Source: Alphaproteobacteria bacterium (GTDB lineage: Bacteria > Pseudomonadota > Alphaproteobacteria > Rhizobiales > JAJFHC01). From it: a stretch of DNA of 32,460 nucleotides. The position numbers and the translations under genes are program-made. Where the stretch lies: the NCBI GenBank assembly GCA_021775805.1, contig JAJFHD010000073.1, positions 1 through 32,460 on the forward strand, written 5' to 3'. The notes under the pieces are model-generated. The model saw nothing but the letters and a program-made list of their open reading frames with translations. It had not been told where the DNA came from and searched no databases. The first letter of the stretch is position 1. Each line of letters opens with the position of its first letter. Shown here piece after piece: positions 8,192 to 14,951 of this stretch.

Positions 8192-8590
8192 TCAATATCT
8201 GGATTGCCGGCTTGGGAGGTTTTCGGGGCGATGTGATGCGATGGAGTCGGCCACATCGAGAGGTGTCGGTATGAGAACCTGGTCGGCGTCGGTCAACGCC
8301 ATGCAATCATCCAAGCTGAGACGTTTGCAGCAATGAAGGAAGCAACTGACATCGCGGACGGCGCTGTATCGAAGTGTTCTTACCCAGAACTGGAGTCCGG
8401 ACAAGACCAGCCTTGCCGACTCCGGACCCAGCATCTCCGCATAGATGTTCCAGGCAGTTTCCCGGCACTCGATACCGCCAAATTCGTACCCTGCCACCCG
8501 GCACTGAAACTCTCTGACGACAAGGCGTTTCGCCGGCCGGCCCATTAAGCTCTCCGCGCTGTGGCCAAGACGCATGGATTGGAAAGTCAT
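8192..8590 (-). CDS. Unrecognised 132-residue cysteine-containing protein heading the imelysin operon
   Basis: The codon pattern and tight spacing to imelysin (24 bases) indicate a real gene. I cannot assign a family. The protein has six cysteines (30, 42, 83, 87, 88, 96); a Cys-x3-Cys-Cys run at 83-88 with His86 beside it, and Cys96 further on, could hold a metal or a [2Fe-2S] cluster, in the manner of bacterioferritin-associated ferredoxin-like modules, but the spacing does not match one I know. There is no signal peptide, so it should be cytoplasmic while its neighbours are exported. The start is ATG 8590; an in-frame TTG at 8605 is the alternative. A promoter and possible iron-regulator sites lie just upstream. 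Confidence 0.65.
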   Translation of the reverse strand: MTFQSMRLGHSAESLMGRPAKRLVVREFQCRVAGYEFGGIECRETAWNIYAEMLGPESARLVLSGLQFWVRTLRYSAVRDVSCFLHCCKRLSLDDCMALTDADQVLIPTPLDVADSIASHRPENLPSRQSRY

Positions 8591-8629
8591 GAACGTTGCT
8601 CGCAACCTGATACTTGACTAATTTACTCG

Positions 8630-8656
8630 GTTATATTTTCATTGCGGTCGAGTCAA
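8630..8656 (-). promoter_or_regulatory. Sigma70-like promoter for the imelysin operon
   Basis: On the minus strand, TTGACT (8651-8656) and TATAAC (8630-8635) lie 15 bases apart, about 40 bases upstream of ATG 8590, in a locally AT-rich stretch. The spacer is 2 bases short of ideal. Confidence 0.45.
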
Positions 8657-8659
8657 GCC

Positions 8660-8676
8660 TATTTCGAAATAAATAG
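8660..8676. promoter_or_regulatory. Overlapping palindromes next to the imelysin operon -35
   Basis: TATTTCGAAATA (8660-8671) is a perfect 12-bp palindrome, and CTATTT/AAATAG (8659-8664 and 8671-8676) forms a second, overlapping dyad. They end 3 bases from the proposed -35 of the minus-strand operon and also lie upstream of the plus-strand oxidase gene. This is a reasonable operator candidate; the regulator is unknown. Confidence 0.35.
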
Positions 8677-8706
8677 AATAAAATCAATAGTTTATAACTA
8701 CTATAT

Positions 8707-8730
8707 TTCTAAAGTAGATCATTCTCATTC
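8707..8730. promoter_or_regulatory. Possible iron-regulator box (Fur-like, with an Irr-like half-site)
   Basis: Read on the minus strand, positions 8715-8730 give AATGAGAATGATCTA, resembling repeated Fur hexamers, with about 10 of 14 matches to the 7-1-7 Fur model by my count. Next to it, TTTAGAA (minus strand, 8707-8713) equals one half of the alphaproteobacterial Irr (ICE) box. The site is about 125 bases upstream of the operon start. Iron control would fit imelysin function, but the match is imperfect. Confidence 0.3.
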
Positions 8731-8848
8731 GGGTGCGCCAGATGGTTGTTCGGTTAAATACCCTCAGGAATTTCGCCGGAACCGTTGCTCCAGGCATGAT
8801 AAGACAGCACTGGATCTTGAACGAAACGACCGGAAAAAGGGATACTGG

Positions 8849-10066
8849 GTGAGACCCTACGATCACGTAATCATCGGCGGCGGGGTTGTCGGTGCGTCGG
8901 TGGCCTATCATCTTGCCTGTATGGAAGTTGGGTCGGTTTTGCTGCTCGAACGCAACGAACTGGCGAGTGCGGCGTCCAGCCGGGCAGCGGGACTGCTGCT
9001 TCAGGTAACGGCAAAACCAACGAAGACGCCGCTGGCCCTGCTTACACGGCAGATCATAAACACACTCGAGGACGAACTGAGCGATACGGTCGGCTTTCAC
9101 GGTGTGGGCAGTCTGAGGGTTGCGGTATCCGACGACTGCCAAAGTGAACTGGATACGGTGGCAGACGATGCGGCTCGCCACGGGATCGCAATACAATGGT
9201 TGGATACCGAAGACGCTCGATCGCTGGTTCCGTGGCTTGATTCGTCACGGGCGAACAGAATCGCGTTTTTTCCAACGGACGGATATGTCGACCCTTATCT
9301 GTTGGCCACGGCCTATGCCCGCGCGGCACGGGGCCGCGGTGTCGAGTTCCGTCTTCGCACGGCCGTCGAAGACATTGTTGTCGAGAAGGGGCAGGTGACC
9401 GGTGTGAAGACGTCAGGTGGTGAGATTGCCTGTGGCAATGTGATTGATGCCGGAGGTGCGTGGGCATCGCTGCTGTCGGCCCAGGTCGGGTTTCTCCTGC
9501 CGATGGCGCCGGTGCGCAGCCACTACTGGATCACGGCACCGGACGACGCGTTGGGCGGTGACCATCCGGTGGTTTTGCTGCCCGATGCCGCCGCCTACAC
9601 AAGGCCCGATGTTGATAGCCTGTTGCTTGGCATTCAGGAGCCCCATTCGGCGACGTTCGACGCACGGGACCTGCCCAATGATCCGGCAGCGTTTTCACCC
9701 ACGACAGGTGACGAACACTGGGACATTCTGGCTGATGCGGCAGACCGTGTCGGACAGTTCTACCCAGGTGTTGCAGACATCGAGGTTGCCAGCTACGTCT
9801 GCGGTCTCTCCTGCTACACGCCAGACGGCCAGATTGTTCTGGGTCCGGTCCCGGGTGTTTCGGGGTTCCTGGCAGCCGCCGGCTGTTGCGGCAGCGGCGT
9901 CATGCTGTCGGCCGGCATGGGGGCGGCGATTGCCGACCTTGCCCTGGGGCGTGCACCGCAGTTCGATATCTCGCCGTTCCGCCCGGACCGGTTTGGTCGT
10001 GTCGATCCATATTCCATCGACTTCAGGGCCAGCTGCGCCGGCGCGCGGGCGCGCAAGTCCCGCTAG
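8849..10066 (+). CDS. FAD-dependent oxidoreductase of the DAO family (glycine/sarcosine oxidase-like)
   Basis: The 405-residue protein begins with a Rossmann FAD-binding segment: IleIleGlyGlyGlyValValGlyAla (8-16) and the ribose-binding Glu near residue 35, followed by a Ser/Ala-rich SerSerArgAlaAlaGly stretch. The C-terminus has the second FAD block, with a Gly-rich CysCysGlySerGlyValMetLeuSerAla and a following GlyMetGly. This is the layout of the D-amino acid oxidase/glycine oxidase/sarcosine oxidase beta family, which oxidises secondary or primary amines to imines. The exact amine is unknown. Start GTG 8849 was chosen because a GAAAAAGGGA ribosome-binding site precedes it at 7 bases and homology starts at once. 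It converges with an aminotransferase gene, which could act on the same metabolite pool. Confidence 0.82.
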   Translation: MRPYDHVIIGGGVVGASVAYHLACMEVGSVLLLERNELASAASSRAAGLLLQVTAKPTKTPLALLTRQIINTLEDELSDTVGFHGVGSLRVAVSDDCQSELDTVADDAARHGIAIQWLDTEDARSLVPWLDSSRANRIAFFPTDGYVDPYLLATAYARAARGRGVEFRLRTAVEDIVVEKGQVTGVKTSGGEIACGNVIDAGGAWASLLSAQVGFLLPMAPVRSHYWITAPDDALGGDHPVVLLPDAAAYTRPDVDSLLLGIQEPHSATFDARDLPNDPAAFSPTTGDEHWDILADAADRVGQFYPGVADIEVASYVCGLSCYTPDGQIVLGPVPGVSGFLAAAGCCGSGVMLSAGMGAAIADLALGRAPQFDISPFRPDRFGRVDPYSIDFRASCAGARARKSR

Positions 10067-10102
10067 AGTACCAGGTGTCCTGAAGTCAATGCGGTACGGG
10101 CG

Positions 10103-11248
10103 TCAGCGGACATTCTGGGCGTCAAGGACGCTGTCGAGAGCTTTTTCCAGGGTTGCAACCGAGCGGTCCACGTCATGGAGTTTGTCGAGGCCGAACAGGC
10201 CAAGCCTGAAGGTGCGGAAGTCGTCAGGCTCGTTGCACTGAAGGGGCACGCCGGCGGCGATCTGAAGGCCCTGGGCGGCGAACTTGCTACCGTTCTGAAT
10301 GTTGGGATCGTCGGTGTAGCAGACAACAACGCCGGGCGCTTCAAAACCTTCGGCTGCCACGCTGCGAAAGCCTTTTGCGGTGAGCAGAGCACGGACCCGG
10401 TTGCCCAGTTCCAGCTGTTCGTCGCGGACCTTGTCGAAGCCGTAGGCCTTGGTTTCCATCATGGTGTCGCGGAACTTGACAAGAGCGTCGGTCGGCATGG
10501 TTGCGTGATAGGCATGACCGCCGTTTTCGTAGGCTTCCATGATCTGCAGCCACTTTTTGAGGTCACATGCGAAACTCGAGCTCGTTGTTGCGTCAATGCG
10601 GGCACGTGCCTCGGCGCTGAGCATCACAAGACCGCTGCAGGGCGACGCGCTCCAACCCTTCTGAGGTGCGCTGACAAGGATGTCGACGCCAATGTCTTCC
10701 ATGTCGAGCCAGATCGTGCCGGACGCGATGCAGTCGAGCACAAACATGCCGCCGACCGAATGGACCGCGTCGGCAATGGCGCGCATGTAGTCGTCGGGCA
10801 GGATCATGCCCGATGAGGTTTCCACGTGCGGTGCGCAGACGAGATCAGGTTTGTGTTCCTTGATCGCAGCGACCGCTTCTTCAATCGGAACCGGCGCGAA
10901 TGGAGACTGGTGGGCGTCATCGATCCTGCGGGCCATCAGCACGTTGGACTGGGCTGGAATGTCGCCGGCATCGAAAATCTGTGACCAGCGGAAACTGAAC
11001 CAGCCGTTGCGGATGACCAGACAATTCTTGCCGGTCGCAAACTGGCGTGCAACGGCTTCCATGCCGTAGGTGCCACCCCCGGGTACCACGACCACTGCCT
11101 TGGCGTTGTATACCGACTTGAGCGTCGAAGAGATGTCGTTCATGACGCCCTGGAACGCCTGGGACATGTGGTTGAGCGAACGGTCGGTGAAAACCACGGA
11201 ATACTCAAGAAGGCCATCGGGATCGATGTCGGGCAACAGGCTGGTCAT
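10103..11248 (-). CDS. Class V PLP-dependent aminotransferase (alanine/serine-glyoxylate type)
   Basis: The 381-residue cytoplasmic enzyme has fold type I class V features: ProGlyGlyGlyThrTyrGlyMetGluAla (56-65) binding the PLP phosphate, Asp172 in LeuAspCysIleAlaSerGly contacting the pyridine N, and the Schiff-base Lys197 in SerAlaProGlnLysGlyTrp. Relatives transfer amino groups between alanine, serine, ureidoglycine or 2-aminoethylphosphonate and glyoxylate or pyruvate; the sequence alone does not choose. ATG 11248 has GGAG at 8 bases. The gene converges with the DAO-family oxidase and is close to a ureidoglycolate-lyase-like gene, so glyoxylate is a plausible shared metabolite. Confidence 0.85.
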   Translation of the reverse strand: MTSLLPDIDPDGLLEYSVVFTDRSLNHMSQAFQGVMNDISSTLKSVYNAKAVVVVPGGGTYGMEAVARQFATGKNCLVIRNGWFSFRWSQIFDAGDIPAQSNVLMARRIDDAHQSPFAPVPIEEAVAAIKEHKPDLVCAPHVETSSGMILPDDYMRAIADAVHSVGGMFVLDCIASGTIWLDMEDIGVDILVSAPQKGWSASPCSGLVMLSAEARARIDATTSSSFACDLKKWLQIMEAYENGGHAYHATMPTDALVKFRDTMMETKAYGFDKVRDEQLELGNRVRALLTAKGFRSVAAEGFEAPGVVVCYTDDPNIQNGSKFAAQGLQIAAGVPLQCNEPDDFRTFRLGLFGLDKLHDVDRSVATLEKALDSVLDAQNVR

Positions 11249-11441
11249 GTAAGTCTCCGGCGTCCAGGAAGGTTAATTGAAGCACTCACTATTGGAAAAG
11301 GAGTGCGGGAACAAGAGGCAATTCATGGTCGCCAACCTGGCAGTCTACTTGTTGATCGACCGGATGGGAAACACAAGAGACCGCGCGAATGATAAGCTGG
11401 ACCATGTGCTCGGGCTCCGTGTCCGTTGGCAAGGGGAGATC

Positions 11442-11699
11442 ATGTGTCAAATGGCGCACAAGAACAAAGTGATGCGGTCCGTGAATTCACCTGATGGCGT
11501 ACACTGTGTCGATATATTCGTCAGACCGGACGGCAGCTTCGGATTCGAGGCGTTTCGGCGCGACGTCGAGGATGGTCGCGGCTGGTTTCCGGTGGGGTTC
11601 TTTGGCGCGCTTCAATTCGACCACGAGGCAGAAGCGTGGCAGACAGCCCTGTTGAAAGTCCCGTGGCTTGAGGAAACCGCACAGAAAAAGCAATCCTGA
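11442..11699 (+). CDS. Small unrecognised protein (~85 residues)
   Basis: The region encodes a short soluble protein whose core (ValAsnSerProAspGlyValHisCysValAspIlePhe, then ArgProAspGlySerPheGlyPheGluAlaPhe, then GlyTrpPheProValGly) reads as genuine conserved protein rather than chance translation. I cannot assign a family. There is no signal peptide or membrane helix. The start is uncertain: ATG 11442 and ATG 11451 share an AAGGGGAG site just upstream, ATG 11472 is also possible, and the frame stays open back to 11277. It lies alone between two minus-strand enzyme genes. Confidence 0.6.
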   Translation: MCQMAHKNKVMRSVNSPDGVHCVDIFVRPDGSFGFEAFRRDVEDGRGWFPVGFFGALQFDHEAEAWQTALLKVPWLEETAQKKQS

Positions 11700-11747
11700 A
11701 GCAAGTAGGGCCTATCTTGGGCTCACAGTTCCATGCACCAAAAAGCC

Positions 11748-12404
11748 TCAGCGTTTCAGAGGCACGGACAGGTAGACCCCGAACTCCTCACCGATATCGC
11801 AACTGACCCGGGCATGGACCCGTCCCTGACGGTCAAGAAATCTCTGCCTGTCGTGTACCGGGAAAATACCTTCGTGCCAGGTATTGGGGTGAATGTAGAG
11901 GCCCTTGCTGCCGTCACACCAGAACGCAACGACCTTCTCCGGTGTCAGATCGTCGCCGGGCAACGCCACTGGAACCACAAAAGGCAGTCCCTCCAGCGGA
12001 TAGAACAACTGGCCGCCATCGGGATGGTAGTTCATATGCCAGAGCAAGACCTGGTCGCGCGGAGCGGTGGCCAGGGTGTTGCTGGCCTGTTGCGGGTCGG
12101 TGCTCCAGCCAAGCACGTACTCGCCGTTCACGGCCTCGTTGCGGCCCATCAGGACATCGCCCGTCCATTCTCCGTGAAACACACCTTCAACATATCCGGC
12201 CTCATCTCCAGTGCCCGCGTCAACCGGCCGCCACCCTTGCGCGGGCCATTGAACGATCTGGATGTCGAACGCGTCGGGATCGTCGACCAGGCATCCATAC
12301 CCTTGAACGGTTTCATCCGTCGCTTCGATCAGCGGCACCTGGAACAACGGCAAAGACGGTTTTTCCTGTGCATCGAAAATATATTGCGGTTCTGGTGCGG
12401 ACAT
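11748..12404 (-). CDS. Ureidoglycolate lyase (AllA)-like protein
   Basis: The 218-residue protein resembles the ureidoglycolate lyase family (PF04115 type), small cupin-like enzymes that split ureidoglycolate into glyoxylate and urea. Seen in sequence: an Asn-Tyr-His-Pro-Asp-Gly-Gly-Gln block (125-132) followed by PheTyrProLeuGluGlyLeuProPhe, matching the AllA pattern of a His, then Gln, then a Pro-Leu-x-Gly-x-Pro-Phe strand; and IleHisProAsnThrTrpHis (161-167), matching the AllA Trp-His block. It is longer than AllA (about 160 residues), with an extra acidic N-terminal half, so it may act on a related compound. Start ATG 12404 has GGAG at 6 bases; ATG 12407 is the alternative. It is divergent from a LysR gene. 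Confidence 0.65.
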   Translation of the reverse strand: MSAPEPQYIFDAQEKPSLPLFQVPLIEATDETVQGYGCLVDDPDAFDIQIVQWPAQGWRPVDAGTGDEAGYVEGVFHGEWTGDVLMGRNEAVNGEYVLGWSTDPQQASNTLATAPRDQVLLWHMNYHPDGGQLFYPLEGLPFVVPVALPGDDLTPEKVVAFWCDGSKGLYIHPNTWHEGIFPVHDRQRFLDRQGRVHARVSCDIGEEFGVYLSVPLKR

Positions 12405-12458
12405 CATGTTCTCCAATGTCGGAGCGAGAGACAGGCAAGGGTGGACTGAGTGTTAAAG

Positions 12459-12486
12459 TTGACAGGTTTCAGAATCAAATTAATAA
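12459..12486 (+). promoter_or_regulatory. Sigma70-like promoter for the LysR gene
   Basis: TTGACA (12459-12464) and TAATAA (12481-12486) are 16 bases apart in an AT-rich stretch. Transcription would begin near 12493, after the in-frame ATG at 12489, which favours the TTG at 12519 as the regulator's start. Confidence 0.5.
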
Positions 12487-12518
12487 TAATGTTAATTTTC
12501 TGTAATTGGATTTATATT

Positions 12519-13403
12519 TTGACCTACGCTCAGTTACGCGCTTTTCATGCAGTTGCCCAGGAACGAAGTTTCCAAAGGGCGGCGGAGCGTCTGCATCTCA
12601 CGCAACCTGCCGTGTCGATCCAGATCCGCAACCTTGAAGACGCCAGCGCAAGGGTTCTTTTTCGGCGGCAGGGCCACAAGGTCAAAATTACCGAAGATGG
12701 CCGCGCCCTGTTCGAACAGACGTCGCGGATGTTCGACGCTGAGCGCTGTGCCCGCGAGTTGTTGTCCGGATCGGAGGAGACCGCACGCCCGATTTTCCAC
12801 CTTGGCGCCGACGGTCCCCATGTGGCCCTCGGTATCATCGCAAAGTTTCAAGCGTGCAAACCCGGAGTGGACGTCCGCGTGACCCTGGGTAATGCCGACA
12901 AGATCTGGGGCGAGCTTCTGTCGCTCAATGTGGATGCCGCCATCATGGCGAACGCCAGATCCGATCCTACTGTGATCTCAAAAATCGTCGCCGTACAATC
13001 CCTGACCGCCCTGTTGCCGGCCGGACACAGGTTTTCCGGTCGCCGAAAGCTGTCGCTTGCGGAGATTGCCGACAGTCCCTTGATATTTCGCGAACAGGGA
13101 TCGAACACCCAGAGGATCGTGGATGCAGGTTTTGCCGGCCACGGGTTGCAGGTCACGCCGACATTGGTGTTGGGAAGCCGTGAAGGCGTGAAGGAGGCGG
13201 TGGCCAACGGGCTGGGCATTGGCTTCGTTTTTGACCGCGAACAGGGTGAAGATCATCGCTGCGTCGCGGTCCCGTTGACCGGGCTCAACGACACCAACCG
13301 CGATATGTTGCTGTGTCTCAAGGACCAGAGAAAGTCTGTCCTGGTCGATGCTCTGTTTCGGGCATCGGACACCGATTGCGCGGTGATCCAAAGCAAAATT
13401 TGA
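12519..13403 (+). CDS. LysR-family transcriptional regulator
   Basis: The protein has about 294 residues from TTG 12519. It opens with the classical LysR helix-turn-helix: Thr-Tyr-Ala-Gln-Leu-Arg-Ala-Phe-His-Ala-Val-Ala, then SerPheGlnArgAlaAlaGluArgLeu and ThrGlnProAlaValSerIleGlnIle (about residues 5-40). A two-lobed ligand domain follows from about residue 90. Start choice: TTG 12519 sits exactly where family homology begins and after the predicted promoter; ATG 12489 would add ten hydrophobic residues that do not look like a LysR N-terminus. It is divergent from the ureidoglycolate-lyase-like gene and upstream of the cupin gene, both likely targets. The inducer is unknown. Confidence 0.85.
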   Translation: MTYAQLRAFHAVAQERSFQRAAERLHLTQPAVSIQIRNLEDASARVLFRRQGHKVKITEDGRALFEQTSRMFDAERCARELLSGSEETARPIFHLGADGPHVALGIIAKFQACKPGVDVRVTLGNADKIWGELLSLNVDAAIMANARSDPTVISKIVAVQSLTALLPAGHRFSGRRKLSLAEIADSPLIFREQGSNTQRIVDAGFAGHGLQVTPTLVLGSREGVKEAVANGLGIGFVFDREQGEDHRCVAVPLTGLNDTNRDMLLCLKDQRKSVLVDALFRASDTDCAVIQSKI

Positions 13404-13472
13404 GGCGGCTGTCGGTCGTTATCCTCATCCTGGTTTGTTAGGCGTGACAATCGCGCAGAATCAGTTAGAAAT

Positions 13473-13500
13473 GTGTGATCACACTTTTTCAGCTGTGATC
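13473..13500. promoter_or_regulatory. Perfect GTGTGATCACAC palindrome with a repeated half-site
   Basis: A perfect 12-bp palindrome lies at 13473-13484, extended by AAA/TTT arms after one mismatch. The half-site TGTGATC (13474-13480) occurs again at 13494-13500, exactly 20 bases (two helical turns) away on the same face. This is a strong operator candidate for the cupin gene starting at 13552. It resembles GntR- or CRP-type sites more than a LysR T-N11-A site. Confidence 0.5.
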
Positions 13501-13551
13501 TCTGCAAGAATTCCTCGGGCATTTACCGAACCGACACAAGGAAAGCCACTC

Positions 13552-13947
13552 ATGCCAAAACCGACCCATTACAAGTTCTCCGACTTCGAGCACCGGCTCC
13601 ACGAACTGCCGCCCGGGAAATCCTACATCCGTTCGCATATCGGACCGCACAACAGTGACTCAATGATGGGCGGATGGAATTTTTTCAACAACGTCAAGGT
13701 GCCGTGGAACCTGACCTGCGACGAAATCATCTATGTGCTGCAGGGCACGTTTCGTTTGGTTTCCGATGGCGAGGAATATGTCTGCAGCCCGGGTGATGTT
13801 TTGTGGATGCCCAAGGGCATGGAGATTTCCTACGAGAGCGACGAGAAATGCGTCATCTTCTTTGCTGTCTGGCCGGTGGACTGGAAGCAGAGGGACGGTG
13901 TCGAGTTTGTTCCAGGCGTTGATCCAGACGACGTGCCGCCGCGCTAG
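13552..13947 (+). CDS. Small single-domain cupin (EutQ-like)
   Basis: The 131-residue cytoplasmic protein is one cupin barrel: CysAspGluIleIleTyrValLeuGlnGlyThrPhe as motif 1 region, then SerProGlyAspValLeuTrpMetProLysGly as motif 2. The usual motif-1 histidines are absent (the block reads Asn-Leu-Thr-Cys-Asp-Glu), as in EutQ-type cupins, so metal binding is uncertain. EutQ relatives act in ethanolamine use as acetate-kinase-like or accessory proteins, but no other eut gene is here. Start ATG 13552 has AAGGAAA at 9 bases. It lies downstream of the LysR gene and ends only 3 bases from the stop of the convergent J-domain gene. Confidence 0.75.
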   Translation: MPKPTHYKFSDFEHRLHELPPGKSYIRSHIGPHNSDSMMGGWNFFNNVKVPWNLTCDEIIYVLQGTFRLVSDGEEYVCSPGDVLWMPKGMEISYESDEKCVIFFAVWPVDWKQRDGVEFVPGVDPDDVPPR

Positions 13948-13950
13948 GAC

Positions 13951-14562
13951 TCAGCAGTAGCCCACAGATTTCAGGTAGTCGTGCGCCTGAATGATTTCGC
14001 GCAGCTTGTCTTCGTACTCTTTGCCGCCGCCATTGGCGTCCGGATGATGTCGTTTGACGAGCACTTTGTATTGCGCCTTGATCTCGGCGGGACTGGCGGT
14101 CTCGTCGAGTCCAAGGGTCGCGAGTGCCTTGCGTTCTGCGTTGCGCAGGGGACGCCGCCGTGTCTTTTTTTCAGGATCGAAGTCCTGATCTCCGAACAGT
14201 CCGAAGGAATCGCGGAAACCGGCTTTCGCCTTGACTCCCTCAGCGGCGTCCGCCGGAGAATTGGCCCATGAATTAAGCCCCAGGGACCAGGTCGGCCGGT
14301 GACCGGTCCGTGCCGACTTCTGATAGGTCACGACATCCTCGTCGCTCATGCCTTCGAAATAGTTGTAGGACTTGTTGTACTCGCGGACGTGGTCGATGCA
14401 GAAATTGACGTACTGGCCGTCATGACCGCGGCCCTTGGGCGCCTTGTGGGTGCCGGCCTGGACACAGCCGGCCCACTGGCAGCCAGGGTGCTGCTCCTGT
14501 TTCAGGCGATCTTCGTCCGGTTTTACGCGGATCTGATCGAAATATTTGGAGTTCAGTTTCAC
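13951..14562 (-). CDS. J-domain (DnaJ-like) protein with an N-terminal cysteine/histidine module
   Basis: The 203-residue cytoplasmic protein ends in a short J-domain: SerProAlaGluIleLysAlaGlnTyrLysValLeu, then HisProAsp at 173-175, the motif that stimulates DnaK ATPase. The N-terminal half carries Cys28-x4-Cys33 and Cys55-x2-His58, a possible zinc site. Alphaproteobacteria commonly have such a gene beside bolA, as here (112 bases away, divergent). The start is GTG 14562, giving the usual Lys-Leu-Asn-Ser-Lys-Tyr-Phe N-terminus. It is likely a DnaK co-chaperone for a specific client, not the general DnaJ, as there is no Gly/Phe region or four-repeat zinc finger. Confidence 0.87.
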   Translation of the reverse strand: MKLNSKYFDQIRVKPDEDRLKQEQHPGCQWAGCVQAGTHKAPKGRGHDGQYVNFCIDHVREYNKSYNYFEGMSDEDVVTYQKSARTGHRPTWSLGLNSWANSPADAAEGVKAKAGFRDSFGLFGDQDFDPEKKTRRRPLRNAERKALATLGLDETASPAEIKAQYKVLVKRHHPDANGGGKEYEDKLREIIQAHDYLKSVGYC

Positions 14563-14674
14563 AGGTTCAATATTGCGCGTGTGGTGACAGGAAACAAGTC
14601 AAAGGAGTTCTTGACGCAGCGACTTGGATTGCCTTCATGTGGAGCGAATCAATTTCAAATGCAACAGGTTCATT

Positions 14675-14947
14675 ATGGCAGACGGTATGGTTAAGAAATC
14701 TATCACGCAGAAGTTAACGGCGGCTTTTGATCCGGCCACGCTCGTTGTCGAAGACGAGTCCCACCTCCACGCCGGGCACTCGGGTTCAAGACCTGAGGGC
14801 GAGACGCACTTCAGGGTGACGGTTATATCCAAGAGTTTCGGCGGCAAGACCCTGGTGCAGCGCCACCGGATGATCAATGAGGCGTTGGCTGAGGAACTGG
14901 CCGGCCCTGTCCATGCCCTGGCCATTAAGGCGGATATGCCGCAGTGA
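14675..14947 (+). CDS. bolA: BolA family protein
   Basis: This 90-residue protein contains the BolA fold: helix LysSerIleThrGlnLysLeu, then the HisLeuHisAlaGlyHis block (30-35), GluThrHisPheArgValThrValIleSer, and GlnArgHisArgMetIleAsnGluAlaLeu (62-71), where His64 is the conserved C-terminal histidine. BolA proteins pair with monothiol glutaredoxins through a shared [2Fe-2S] cluster and influence iron handling and cell shape. ATG 14675 was chosen for family length; ATG 14687 is possible. It is divergent from the J-domain gene and converges with the CorC-like gene, with 4 bases between the stops. Confidence 0.9.
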   Translation: MADGMVKKSITQKLTAAFDPATLVVEDESHLHAGHSGSRPEGETHFRVTVISKSFGGKTLVQRHRMINEALAEELAGPVHALAIKADMPQ

Positions 14948-14951
14948 GAGA

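Noticed and set aside
13552..13947. Cupin as evidence of an ethanolamine microcompartment
   Set aside because: No other eut or shell-protein gene is present in the window; only the fold resemblance remains.
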